Source of the DNA: Flavobacterium sp.
GTDB taxonomy: Bacteria; Bacteroidota; Bacteroidia; Flavobacteriales; Flavobacteriaceae
Assembly (NCBI RefSeq): GCF_030146175.1
Contig: NZ_JASLCE010000043.1
Span: forward strand, 42,092 to 106,091
Reading direction: 5' to 3'
Length of the DNA stretch: 64,000 bases
In this document: in pieces, positions 42,876 through 49,793 of the stretch
Numbering within the stretch: the first letter of the stretch is position 1
How the letters are laid out: each line of letters starts with the position of its first letter
Position numbers and translations under genes: made by a program
Notes under the pieces: model-generated
Told to the model about the DNA's origin: nothing
Seen by the model: only the letters and a program-made list of their open reading frames with translations
The model's database searches: none

Positions 42876-43265
42876 ATGAAGAATAATAGCTTTGAATTCA
42901 CAAATAAAATGCTCTGGAGAATATTAGCAGTGATACTGATTTTTTTTATCTCATTTATGATAATCTGGAGTTATAAAAATAAAGATAATACAAACAAAAA
43001 CAACCTTCAGATTTCAATAATTAATGTTTTAAATCAGAACTATTCAGGTATTGTTTCTTATAAAGATTATGATAAATCAAATCATAATAATCCAACAATA
43101 TACCTTACAAATGGGGTTAAATTTATTGAGGGAGACTATTGGGACGTTATAAAAAAAGGAGATTCTTTAATAAAGAAAAGAGGAGATTTTTTTATAAACG
43201 TTTACCGAAACGATTCAGTATTTAAATTGGACAAAAAGATATATTTAGAGGACGATTTAAATTAA
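42876..43265 (+). CDS. Small single-TM protein downstream of the RHS tip (immunity candidate)
   Basis: A 129-residue protein starting 3 bp after the RHS stop codon. It has one transmembrane segment (MLWRILAVILIFFISFMIIWSY, residues ~13-34) and a ~95-residue Asn/Lys/Asp-rich extracytoplasmic domain. No family is recognised. The close coupling to the RHS tip and the same AT-rich composition suggest that it travels with the tip. A membrane-anchored immunity protein is a reasonable guess, but equally it could be an unrelated passenger. Confidence 0.6.
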   Translation: MKNNSFEFTNKMLWRILAVILIFFISFMIIWSYKNKDNTNKNNLQISIINVLNQNYSGIVSYKDYDKSNHNNPTIYLTNGVKFIEGDYWDVIKKGDSLIKKRGDFFINVYRNDSVFKLDKKIYLEDDLN

Positions 43266-43309
43266 TAATAAAATATTGAATTTATTTTTTGAGACCTAAT
43301 TAAAACAAA

Positions 43310-43750
43310 ATGAGAAATTATTTAGCTATTATAATGGTAATCTTCATTAGTTACTCTATGAGGGCACAAAATGATGATATAACAATTGATGCTAACAATA
43401 ATACTATTCCCAATTCACAAATGATGTTCAAAGGAATGAGTGTTGAATCATTAACAGATTTTTTTTATAAAAATATTAGCAATATTAAAGAAATCGATAA
43501 AATAATGAGTTATAAGTTTTACCAAACAACTCCTTTCAAAGAGTTTAGTAAATTAATTGAAAGTAAAAATACTCAATTTGGTAAATTTATAAGTAAAGAA
43601 GTCATTAAAGTCGAATATTCTAACGATAAACATAAAGCGACTATCTTTTTGAAAGTTAAATACTCAAAAGTTGAATCAAAGGAACAAATAGTATTTCTAA
43701 AGGAATTTGAAAAAGACAGCTACAATATCGTTGAATACTTCGTACAATAA
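43310..43750 (+). CDS. Secreted small protein of unknown function
   Basis: A 146-residue protein with signal peptide MRNYLAIIMVIFISYSMRAQ. The mature part is charged and alpha/beta mixed: MSVESLTDFFYKNISNIKEIDKIMSYKFYQTTPFKEF, then KATIFLKVKYSKVESKEQIVFLKEFEKDSYNIVEYFV, which looks like a single beta-rich domain of the NTF2-like or DUF4019 kind. I do not recognise a family. It lies in the AT-rich block after the RHS gene and ends 1 bp before a REP-like unit. A periplasmic immunity or orphan-cargo role is possible. Confidence 0.55.
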   Translation: MRNYLAIIMVIFISYSMRAQNDDITIDANNNTIPNSQMMFKGMSVESLTDFFYKNISNIKEIDKIMSYKFYQTTPFKEFSKLIESKNTQFGKFISKEVIKVEYSNDKHKATIFLKVKYSKVESKEQIVFLKEFEKDSYNIVEYFVQ

Positions 43751-43751
43751 A

Positions 43752-43891
43752 CCCGATAGCGCGGATTTGTAATCCGTGCCAATAAAGAAAGAGCAAACTA
43801 CAACTGTAAAAAGTTGTAGTTTTGTTTTTATAAGATATATGGTTTTAGTGAATTTTAGACTTAGCACGGATTACAAATCCGCGCTATCGGG
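43752..43891. repeat. REP-like palindromic unit A (140 bp, perfect 28-bp terminal inverted repeats)
   Basis: The ends 43752-43779 and 43864-43891 are exact inverse complements (outermost bases CCCGATAGCGCGGATTT). The middle carries AAACTACAACT/AGTTGTAGTTT (43795-43822) followed by TTGTTTTT, a terminator-like hairpin. It fills the gap between two small genes. Confidence 0.9.
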
Positions 43892-43928
43892 GATTCAACA
43901 ATAATAAATGGAGCAAATTAAAAGATAT

Positions 43929-44297
43929 ATGAAATATTTAAGTTTATTATTACTGACATTGGTTTCTTGTTATACCGATGTGAAAAATATTGAAATCAAA
44001 GGACAGATTTTAGATAGTCAATTAAAAAGACCAGTTTCACATTCGTCAATTACCATCATATGTTGGAGTTACGGAAATACACCAGATGGAAGTTATACTA
44101 AACAAGATTCTTTAAATGTGACATCAGATAGTGATGGCAATTATCGAGGAGATTTTGAAAAAGGTGCATATATTGAAATTAAAACTTCCGCCAAGGATTA
44201 TCTTGATAATCATCAAGCGTTTGATGTGACCACTTCTAAAAATCATATTAATATTTATATGGAGAAAAAAAAAATAGAAGACCCGATATCCCGATAG
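43929..44297 (+). CDS. Small lipoprotein with carboxypeptidase-regulatory-like domain
   Basis: A 122-residue protein starting MKYLSLLLLTLVSC, a lipoprotein signal with lipobox LVSC; an ATG 21 bp upstream would extend it without need. The body (IEIKGQILDSQLKRPVSHSSITIICW..., SLNVTSDSDGNYRGDFEKGAYIEIKTSAKDYLDN) is a carboxypeptidase-regulatory-like/transthyretin-like beta sandwich. The last codons and the stop TAG lie inside REP unit B (CCCGATAG), so the repeat sets the C-terminus (EDPISR). It is flanked by REP units on both sides. Function unknown; an immunity lipoprotein is one option. Confidence 0.65.
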   Translation: MKYLSLLLLTLVSCYTDVKNIEIKGQILDSQLKRPVSHSSITIICWSYGNTPDGSYTKQDSLNVTSDSDGNYRGDFEKGAYIEIKTSAKDYLDNHQAFDVTTSKNHINIYMEKKKIEDPISR

Positions 44298-44430
44298 CGC
44301 GGATTTGCAATCCGTGCGATTAAAACTAAAAACTACAACCCTAAAAAGTTGTAGTTTTGTTTTTAGAGGGCATACGGTTTTAGTAAATACTTTCTAATCT
44401 TAGCACGGATTACAAATCTGCGTTATTGGG
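44290..44430. repeat. REP-like palindromic unit B (141 bp)
   Basis: Same structure as unit A with a few substitutions in the right arm (44403-44430). The AACTACAACCCTAAAAAGTTG hairpin region and the GGTTTTAGT segment are conserved. Its left end overlaps the last codons of the upstream lipoprotein gene. Confidence 0.88.
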
Positions 44431-44453
44431 AAAAAAAACAATCAAGATTATAG

Positions 44454-44876
44454 ATGATACAAAGATTACAAAATAAACGTATTAGATTAGGTATAGTCTC
44501 AACAGTTTTCTTATTTATTGGTTGCAAACAAAATCAATCGAAAGCATTGTGTGGAACATGGTCAATAAAAGAAATGACTGTTAATCAGAAAAATTTCTCA
44601 CCATTTTTATATGTCAATACATTTGGCCTTCATTGTAATGATAAGTCAGCGTGGTTTCATGCTTCATATTTTTTTGAAAGTGATAAGTCAGCACATTGGG
44701 AAATTGTAGAAAATAAAGGAGTTATAGATTCCATTAGAATCAAATCAAAAATTAAGATTTACAACGACAATTTTAGTGTTAAAATTGTAAAATCAAATGA
44801 AACAGAGCAGTTTCATTTAATCATGGAATCTAAAAATGTATATATAGCGGCGTATAAGATTATAGATGATTATTAG
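44454..44876 (+). CDS. Lipocalin-like lipoprotein of unknown function
   Basis: A 140-residue protein. The N-terminus is basic then hydrophobic, ending in a lipobox-like Cys (RLGIVSTVFLFIGC, C24). The mature domain begins CGTWSIKEM, the GxW motif of lipocalin-like folds, and continues with short beta strands (HWEIVENKGVIDSIRIKSKIKIYNDNFSVKIVKS). No family name can be given. It sits between REP units B and C, in the same AT-rich block as the preceding small genes. Confidence 0.6.
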   Translation: MIQRLQNKRIRLGIVSTVFLFIGCKQNQSKALCGTWSIKEMTVNQKNFSPFLYVNTFGLHCNDKSAWFHASYFFESDKSAHWEIVENKGVIDSIRIKSKIKIYNDNFSVKIVKSNETEQFHLIMESKNVYIAAYKIIDDY

Positions 44877-44883
44877 AGTTATA

Positions 44884-45009
44884 CCCGATAGCGCGGATTT
44901 GTAATCCGTGTAATTAAAACTAAAAACTGCAACTGTAAAAAGTTGTAGTTTTGTTTTTAAGAATACACGGTTTTAGTGAATACTTACAGTTACAAGTCCA
45001 TACTATCGG
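44884..45009. repeat. REP-like palindromic unit C (degenerate right arm)
   Basis: The left arm (44884-44911) is intact, with the hairpin AACTGCAACTGTAAAAAGTTG in the middle and GGTTTTAGTGAATAC after it. The right arm (about 44982-45009) is decayed and forms the 3' end of the convergent kinase-like gene. Confidence 0.8.
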
Positions 45010-46003
45010 AACTAGCCACGGTTATTTTTTGTTCATAATAGTCAACCCAATTGCGTATTCTTCCCACATACATTTTAAGATAATTTTCAGTAAAAAATAT
45101 ATTGGACCAATCAAATCGTTGTGCTTGTACACCAAGATAAAATACAAAAATTGACGCTCCGGCATCAGGAATTGATTCCATTTCTGTTTCTGATAAATTT
45201 CTTATTTTTTGATAGCCATTTAGAAAGTTTTTTGCTTTTAATTCATATTCATTTTTGTCAGATTCTATAAAAAATAACTGTTTGCAAAAATAACCAACAT
45301 CTAAAATTAATGACCCATTTCCACAATTGTCAAAGTCAAAAATGGTGATTTCATTTTCATTATTGACACTCAGATTATCATACCAAATATCTAAATGAAC
45401 GATTCCATTTTTGTTTTCTAATAAATTACGTTCTTTAATTCTCGTTGACATTTTACTACCAATTTCTTTTAAGAACTTCATTTCGTCTAAATCTTCGTTA
45501 AAAAAAGGTTTTAAATTGGTATAGGGTTGATTCAGAAGTGTTTCAGAATCATAATTTATTCTGTCAATTTTTTTACTTTCGGTTACGTTATGAATTTTAG
45601 CCATTAATGAACCAATGGAAAAGCAAGTTTCGTTGGACATAAATCGCATTTTTTGGCCTTCAGCAAATGAAAAAAGTACTGCATATCGAATTCCTTCAGG
45701 AGCATTAATTTCTTGAATAAAGGTTCCATTACGATCCGAAATTGGATAGGAAACAGAAAGCGAATTTTGCTTGAGTAAATTCAGAAGTTCTAATTCTTGC
45801 TCAATTTCTATTTTTGTTCGCCATTTATGACAATAAACTCTAAAAACAAATTTTGTTTCATGATCCGAAATAAAGTAAGTATGATTTACTCCCGTTCTAA
45901 ATAATTTACAATTAAGATTCTCTGATAGCAGGTATTTTTCTTTTATAAAATTCCCTAATGCTGTTTCTGATAATGTTGAGGCTAATACTGGAAAAGTTGT
46001 CAT
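44990..46003 (-). CDS. Aminoglycoside-phosphotransferase-fold kinase (SrkA/HSK2-like)
   Basis: A 337-residue protein of the APH/choline kinase superfamily. The ATP-binding lobe includes FRTGVNHTYFISDHETKFVFRVY (residues ~36-58). The catalytic loop is GIVHLDIWYDNLSV (HxDxxxxN, near 213-226), followed by the metal-binding IFDFDNCG near 234. The order and GSLILDVGYFCKQL phrase resemble stress-response kinase A and homoserine-kinase-II-like proteins more than dedicated antibiotic kinases. The last residues (ASSDSMDL) are encoded by the decayed right arm of REP unit C. It is monocistronic, with a repeated ~125-bp segment upstream. Confidence 0.8.
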   Translation of the reverse strand: MTTFPVLASTLSETALGNFIKEKYLLSENLNCKLFRTGVNHTYFISDHETKFVFRVYCHKWRTKIEIEQELELLNLLKQNSLSVSYPISDRNGTFIQEINAPEGIRYAVLFSFAEGQKMRFMSNETCFSIGSLMAKIHNVTESKKIDRINYDSETLLNQPYTNLKPFFNEDLDEMKFLKEIGSKMSTRIKERNLLENKNGIVHLDIWYDNLSVNNENEITIFDFDNCGNGSLILDVGYFCKQLFFIESDKNEYELKAKNFLNGYQKIRNLSETEMESIPDAGASIFVFYLGVQAQRFDWSNIFFTENYLKMYVGRIRNWVDYYEQKITVASSDSMDL

Positions 46004-46005
46004 TT

Positions 46006-46129
46006 AGTTCGGTTTTTTATTATTGTGGCTAATTTATTACTGTGTATAAGGCGTCAAATAGATAGGTTCCTGATAGCTATGAACAAGAACGACATTCAGG
46101 TGCTAATTTAAAAATAATTAAGAAATAGT
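46006..46129. repeat. Duplicated upstream segment, copy 1
   Basis: This ~124-bp stretch starts with AGTTCGGTT just upstream of the kinase-like gene and includes TATAAGGCGTCAAATAGATA, GGTTCCTGATAG and TAATTTAAAAATAATTAAGA. A second copy lies at 47904-48032, also just upstream of a minus-strand gene. Confidence 0.8.
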
Positions 46130-46133
46130 ATAA

Positions 46134-46300
46134 CCCGATAGCGCGGATTTACTTCGGCTGTTCGGCTGAAGCCTCGGGTGTAATCCATGCAAATTATAAG
46201 ACAAACTACAATCCGAAAGCAGTATAAGTTTTATTTTTCTACAATACCCGATAGCGCGGATTTATAATCCGTGCTAATAAAACCAAATCCGTACCATCGG
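46134..46300. repeat. REP-like elements, variant with insert plus a second left arm
   Basis: The left arm at 46134-46190 carries an insert with its own hairpin (ACTTCGGCTGTTCGGCTGAA) between GGATTT and TAATCC. A second left arm lies at 46247-46274, and a decayed right arm ends near 46300. It lies upstream of the MerC-like gene. Confidence 0.8.
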
Positions 46301-46317
46301 TTTTTGTTTTTCTACAA

Positions 46318-46325
46318 TATCTTTG
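46318..46325 (+). promoter_or_regulatory. -7 box for the MerC-like gene
   Basis: TATCTTTG matches TAnnTTTG, 17 bp before the ATG at 46343. It supports that start over an in-frame ATG at 46271. Confidence 0.6.
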
Positions 46326-46342
46326 TGGAAATTTATAGAATA

Positions 46343-46951
46343 ATGACAAATAAAGTAACCGCTAATATCGATAAACTTGGAACAGTCGGTCTGTTTTTGA
46401 CAGCGTTCTTTTCACCATGTTGCTTTCCGCTTTTTGCTTTTGGAGCTTCTGCTTTTGGACTTGGAAGTTTCGAATTATTTGGAGGTTGGACAATGTGGAT
46501 TTTTCAGGCGATGGTTTTGATCTCACTTGTTGGACTTTTTATAGCTTACCGAAAGCACCGATGTATCTATCCGCTGTTGGTTGGCGTTCCAAGTGCACTT
46601 TTAATATGCTACGGTTATTATTTCGCTAGTGATGGTACCTATTTTATTTATACGGGAATGTTTGGGCTGTTTATTGGTACTGCCATAAACTACTACCGAA
46701 ACAAACTTCACGGAAATTGTGATACCTGTACTATTTACAACGGCAAAACCGTTGCATTGGAATCAACGATTACATGTCCGAAATGCGGGCATAAAAAAAC
46801 GGAAATGATGCCAACGGATGCATGTGAGTTTTTCTATGAATGTGAGAACTGTAAAACACGGTTACGACCATTGGAAGGCGATTGTTGTGTGTATTGCAGT
46901 TATGGAACGGTAAAATGTCCACCGATTCAGGCTAGTGAAAATTGTTGCTGA
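46343..46951 (+). CDS. MerC-like membrane protein fused to a GDCCVxC domain
   Basis: A 202-residue protein. The first ~115 residues hold four transmembrane segments with a Cys pair in AFFSPCCFPLFAFGASAFGLG, typical of MerC-type mercury-transport proteins. A soluble Cys-rich tail follows: GNCDTCTIYNG, then ITCPKCGHKKTEMMPTDACEFFYECENCKTRLRPLEGDCCVYCSYGTVKCPP, which is the small GDCCVxC protein found as a separate gene in many Bacteroidota. Together they may import and chelate a soft metal such as Hg(II). The gene lies between two REP half-units of opposite orientation. Confidence 0.82.
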   Translation: MTNKVTANIDKLGTVGLFLTAFFSPCCFPLFAFGASAFGLGSFELFGGWTMWIFQAMVLISLVGLFIAYRKHRCIYPLLVGVPSALLICYGYYFASDGTYFIYTGMFGLFIGTAINYYRNKLHGNCDTCTIYNGKTVALESTITCPKCGHKKTEMMPTDACEFFYECENCKTRLRPLEGDCCVYCSYGTVKCPPIQASENCC

Positions 46952-46967
46952 TTTGCCTGTCTTTTGT

Positions 46968-47064
46968 TTTTAAATGCATGTGGTTTTAGTGAATACTATA
47001 AGAACTTGGCACGGATTGCAACCGAGGCTTCAGCCGAACAGACGAAGTAAATCCGTGCTATCGG
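46968..47064. repeat. REP-like right half-unit downstream of the MerC-like gene
   Basis: Carries the TTTTGTTTTTA and GGTTTTAGTGAATAC segments and the inverse of the insert-bearing arm (47009-47064, ending CCGTGCTATCGG). It mirrors the left half-unit at 46134. Confidence 0.78.
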
Positions 47065-47073
47065 TGTTTTTAT

Positions 47074-47889
47074 TCAGTTTTTGTTTAATGCCCAGATAAT
47101 TGCTTTTTCTTTTGTGGCTCTAAATAGTGTTGTGTGCTTTTCTTTTGGTTCGTCGGAAAACCTCCATTTTATGTTTGCTCTGTTTTCGGATTTCAATAGC
47201 GCTGCCAATTCTTTTGTAAAGGGGGCAATATCTTCCGCATTTGAGCCAGCAAACCAAATTCGTTTGTCGGTTGATGGAAATTTAGCCAAATGCTCTTTTG
47301 CCGTTCTTACCAAATAGTGATCATTCCACCATAGTGAAGGGTCAAAAGCAATATAATTGTCAAACAGATCAGGAGCTAAGAAAAATGTTTCCAGTACAAA
47401 AAGCCCTGATGCCGATTCTCCGATAATACTTTTTTCGCTCGTTGTTCTGTAACGTTTCTCAATTTCAGGGAAAAGTTCCTCTTTTATAAAAGCTCTAAAT
47501 TTTTCAGAACCACCAACAACGGGTGCTATTTCCTTGTCTTTTGCGACTTCGGTAAAACCTGTTAAATCGCGTCTTCTTTGTGTGTTTTCTATTCCTACGA
47601 GAATAATTGGTTTTATTTTGTGCTCTTTTATAAGTTTAGCCAATGTATTTGCAATGTGTGGAAAGTCTTCTTTTGTTCCACCGTCTGCCATATACATTAC
47701 CGGCAATGAGTCGGTGTTTGATTTGTAGTTTGCCGGTGTCCAGACATTAATTATCCTTTCTTCTCCAACCTGTTTCGATTGAATTTTAAAAGTTTCGTGT
47801 TCCGGAATTGGATCACTTGGTTGTGATACGTTTGAGCAACTCATAAGTGTTACCAGTAGAAAAAGAAAGGTGTAATAAATACATTTCAT
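47074..47889 (-). CDS. Esterase D-type alpha/beta hydrolase lipoprotein
   Basis: A 271-residue protein. I chose the ATG at 47889, which gives the lipoprotein signal MKCIYYTFLFLLVTLMSC; the open frame continues upstream but crosses a repeated segment. Landmarks of the putative-esterase (Fes/BesA/esterase D) family are INVWTPANYKSNTDSLPVMYMADGG near residues 43-67, IILVGIENTQRRRDLT near 91, the nucleophile elbow IIGESASGLFVLET (Ser in GESASG) near 150 and FDPSLWWND near 176. Such proteins hydrolyse siderophore or other esters at the periplasmic face. It is monocistronic in the accessory zone. Confidence 0.82.
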   Translation of the reverse strand: MKCIYYTFLFLLVTLMSCSNVSQPSDPIPEHETFKIQSKQVGEERIINVWTPANYKSNTDSLPVMYMADGGTKEDFPHIANTLAKLIKEHKIKPIILVGIENTQRRRDLTGFTEVAKDKEIAPVVGGSEKFRAFIKEELFPEIEKRYRTTSEKSIIGESASGLFVLETFFLAPDLFDNYIAFDPSLWWNDHYLVRTAKEHLAKFPSTDKRIWFAGSNAEDIAPFTKELAALLKSENRANIKWRFSDEPKEKHTTLFRATKEKAIIWALNKN

Positions 47890-47903
47890 TTGTTTTATTT
47901 TTA

Positions 47904-48032
47904 AGTTCGGTTGTTGTATGCTGACGCACAACTTTGTTACGATATATAAGGCGTCAAATAGATAGGTTCCTGATAGTTCTGTATAACAAGAACTACGTTC
48001 ACGTGCTAATTTAAAAATAATTAAGAAATAGT
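47904..48032. repeat. Duplicated upstream segment, copy 2
   Basis: Matches 46006-46129 over AGTTCGGTT, TATAAGGCGTCAAATAGATA, GGTTCCTGATAG and the final TAATTTAAAAATAATTAAGA. The intervening part contains GTTGT...ACAAC and GACGC elements reminiscent of cassette-type recombination sites, but no integrase is present. Confidence 0.8.
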
Positions 48033-48117
48033 CTTTCAAAATCTTTAATCGGTTTCCAACGGCATTCGGGATACAGGGATGGGCGTAACATAGCGTGTCC
48101 GTCCTTTTCTTTTCCAC

Positions 48118-48150
48118 CAACACCCAAAACCAAGCAATAAACGGGTGTTG
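48118..48150. repeat. Inverted repeat in the gap before the FAH-family gene end
   Basis: CAACACCC (48118-48125) and GGGTGTTG (48143-48150) pair around 17 nt. There is no T tract, so it is not an obvious terminator; role unknown. The remaining 48033-48117 holds nothing else I can name. Confidence 0.4.
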
Positions 48151-48160
48151 AGGTACCCGG

Positions 48161-48195
48161 AAACAAAAAACCTACTCCAAATTGGAATAGGTTTT
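48161..48195 (-). terminator. Terminator of the FAH-family gene
   Basis: On the minus strand GAAAACCTATTCC and GGAGTAGGTTTT pair around a 5-nt loop and are followed by a T-rich tract (TTTTTTGTTT). It lies ~40 bp after the stop at 48236. Confidence 0.85.
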
Positions 48196-48235
48196 CAAAG
48201 GGAGAACCTTAAGACTCTTGATGTTTTAGTAATCG

Positions 48236-49222
48236 TTATTTTTTGTATTCTTTTACGATTTGATTTATTTTACCAAATATGGACTGATCTTCTTTATCTT
48301 TCATTTCGATTTCAATTCTGTCTCCAAAACGCATAAATGGAGTTGAAGCTTTTCCATCTTTTATTATTTCTAAACATCTAACTTCAGCCAAACAACTTGA
48401 ACCATTCAGATTTCCTTGGTTTGCGACTGTTCCGGAGCCGATAACAGTTCCGGCCATTAATGAACGCGTTTTAGAGGCATGTGCGATTAATTGACCAAAA
48501 TCAAATGTCATATCGATTCCTGCATTAGGAGAACCAATACATTTGCCATTTAAAGTTGAATATAATGGTAAATGCAGTTTTCCATTTGTCCAATCGCCAT
48601 CGAGTTCGTCGGGTGTAACAACAACTGGAGCAAAAGATGTCCAGGGTTTGGATTGATAAAATCCAAATTGTTTGGATAGTTCGTTTGGTATCAGATTTCT
48701 TAGAGAAACATCATTAATAATTGTGATTAGTTTAATATGATTTAAAGCGTCTTCTGAATGAGTTCCAGCTGGAACATCATCAGTAATAACGGCTACTTCT
48801 GATTCAAAATCAATACCCCATTCTTCGTTTTCAATCGTGATGTCGTCATTAGCCCCAATAAATGCGTCAGAAGCTCCCATATACATTAACGGGTCTGTCC
48901 AAAAAGATTCAGGCAATTCAGAATTTCTAGCTTTACGTACCAGTTCTACATGAGTAACATAGGCACTTCCGTCTGCCCAATGATAAGCTCTCGGAATTGG
49001 AGCTAAAACTCTTACAGAAGAAAAATCAAATGTATTAGGGATCTTGTCTGCGTTTAAGTCTTGATAAACACGTTGTAATTTAGCCTCAGTTTCTTTCCAA
49101 TTATCGATTGCAAATTGCATAGTTTCTGCAATTTCAGGCACTTTTACAGCTTTAGTTAATTCTTTATTTACGACTACTAATTGTCCATCTCTGGTTTTGT
49201 TGTCAATTGAAGCTAGTTTCAT
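48236..49222 (-). CDS. Fumarylacetoacetate hydrolase family protein
   Basis: A 328-residue protein. FAH-fold landmarks are VRVLAPIPRAYHWADGSAYVTHVELVRKAR (residues ~70-99), the metal-binding Glu/Asp cluster in WGIDFESEVAVITDDVP (near 137-153), IINDVSLRNLIPNEL, KPWTSFAPVVVTPDEL and the MAGTVIGSGTVANQG loop near 258. The family hydrolyses or decarboxylates 2-keto or acylpyruvate compounds using a divalent metal. The two-residue start and overall length fit the ~330-aa plant/bacterial subgroup rather than short FAHD1-like members. It is monocistronic, with a terminator downstream; composition is AT-rich compared with the core genes. Confidence 0.88.
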   Translation of the reverse strand: MKLASIDNKTRDGQLVVVNKELTKAVKVPEIAETMQFAIDNWKETEAKLQRVYQDLNADKIPNTFDFSSVRVLAPIPRAYHWADGSAYVTHVELVRKARNSELPESFWTDPLMYMGASDAFIGANDDITIENEEWGIDFESEVAVITDDVPAGTHSEDALNHIKLITIINDVSLRNLIPNELSKQFGFYQSKPWTSFAPVVVTPDELDGDWTNGKLHLPLYSTLNGKCIGSPNAGIDMTFDFGQLIAHASKTRSLMAGTVIGSGTVANQGNLNGSSCLAEVRCLEIIKDGKASTPFMRFGDRIEIEMKDKEDQSIFGKINQIVKEYKK

Positions 49223-49563
49223 TTACTATTTGTGTTATTCGTTTTTTATAATTGTAGTTAAATTATTATAAGAACAACAAATTTAGACAAAAACATTGAA
49301 ACGAACCCAAAGGTGATGGATCATCACTTATTTCTTATTTTGTGTTAACAGAAACAAACCTTCGGAACCACAATCCGACGCCGGAACCACTTTAAACCAA
49401 AAAGAGCATACAAACCAAATTGCACGCTCTTTAAAGACCAAAATAATCAGAAGGATAAAACCATCAATCATTCAGATTATATAAAGATACGATAAATAAA
49501 ACAAAAAACACTGATTGAATGGTTTTTGTGATAAGTTTATGATAAACGAAGTTGTTTCAGACC
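49223..49563. other. Intergenic region upstream of the FAH-family gene
   Basis: AT-rich, without open frames. An inverted pair AAAGAGC/GCTCTTT (about 49399-49433) is the only structure I see. The promoter of the FAH-family gene should lie near 49230-49290 but no exact TAnnTTTG was found. Confidence 0.4.
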
Positions 49564-49701
49564 GCGCGGATTTATAATCCGTGCTAATAAAACGAATCCT
49601 AAACGTTTTACACCTGACAGGCTTCTAAAACCTGTCAGGTGTTTATTTAAACAGTTGATTTGATCAAATATTATTTATTCTCGGCTACATACTCGAGTAT
49701 A
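49564..49701. repeat. 138-bp direct repeat, copy 1 (contains a fragment of the XRE gene 3' end)
   Basis: About 94% identical to 50718-50855. It comprises a REP arm (49564-49584), the ACACCTGACAGG palindrome (49610-49642) and, at its right end on the minus strand, codons for ILEYVAENK-stop, the C-terminus of the XRE protein at 50825-51037. Confidence 0.9.
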
Positions 49702-49757
49702 CCCGATAGCGCGGATTTATTTCATCAGTTCAGCTAAAGCCTCGAGTGCATCCGTGC
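49702..49757. repeat. REP-like left arm with insert, abutting the direct repeat
   Basis: Begins CCCGATAGCGCGGATTT exactly where the XRE-derived codons stop, carries an insert similar to the one at 46152-46180, and ends CATCCGTGC. The junction implies recombination at the arm boundary. Confidence 0.75.
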
Positions 49758-49793
49758 TAATAAATCAGATGACTATTACAAATTCCGCTCAAA

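Noticed and set aside
44990..46003. Aminoglycoside resistance gene
   Set aside because: The fold is APH-like, but the motif context resembles SrkA/homoserine-kinase-II-like kinases, so resistance is not claimed.
46271..46342. Upstream ATG for the MerC-like gene at 46271
   Set aside because: It would start inside a REP arm and precede the -7 box at 46318-46325; the ATG at 46343 fits family length.
43752..47064. Insertion sequence or transposon with transposase
   Set aside because: Repeat units are 140 bp or shorter and none of the intervening genes resembles a transposase; treated as non-autonomous repeats.
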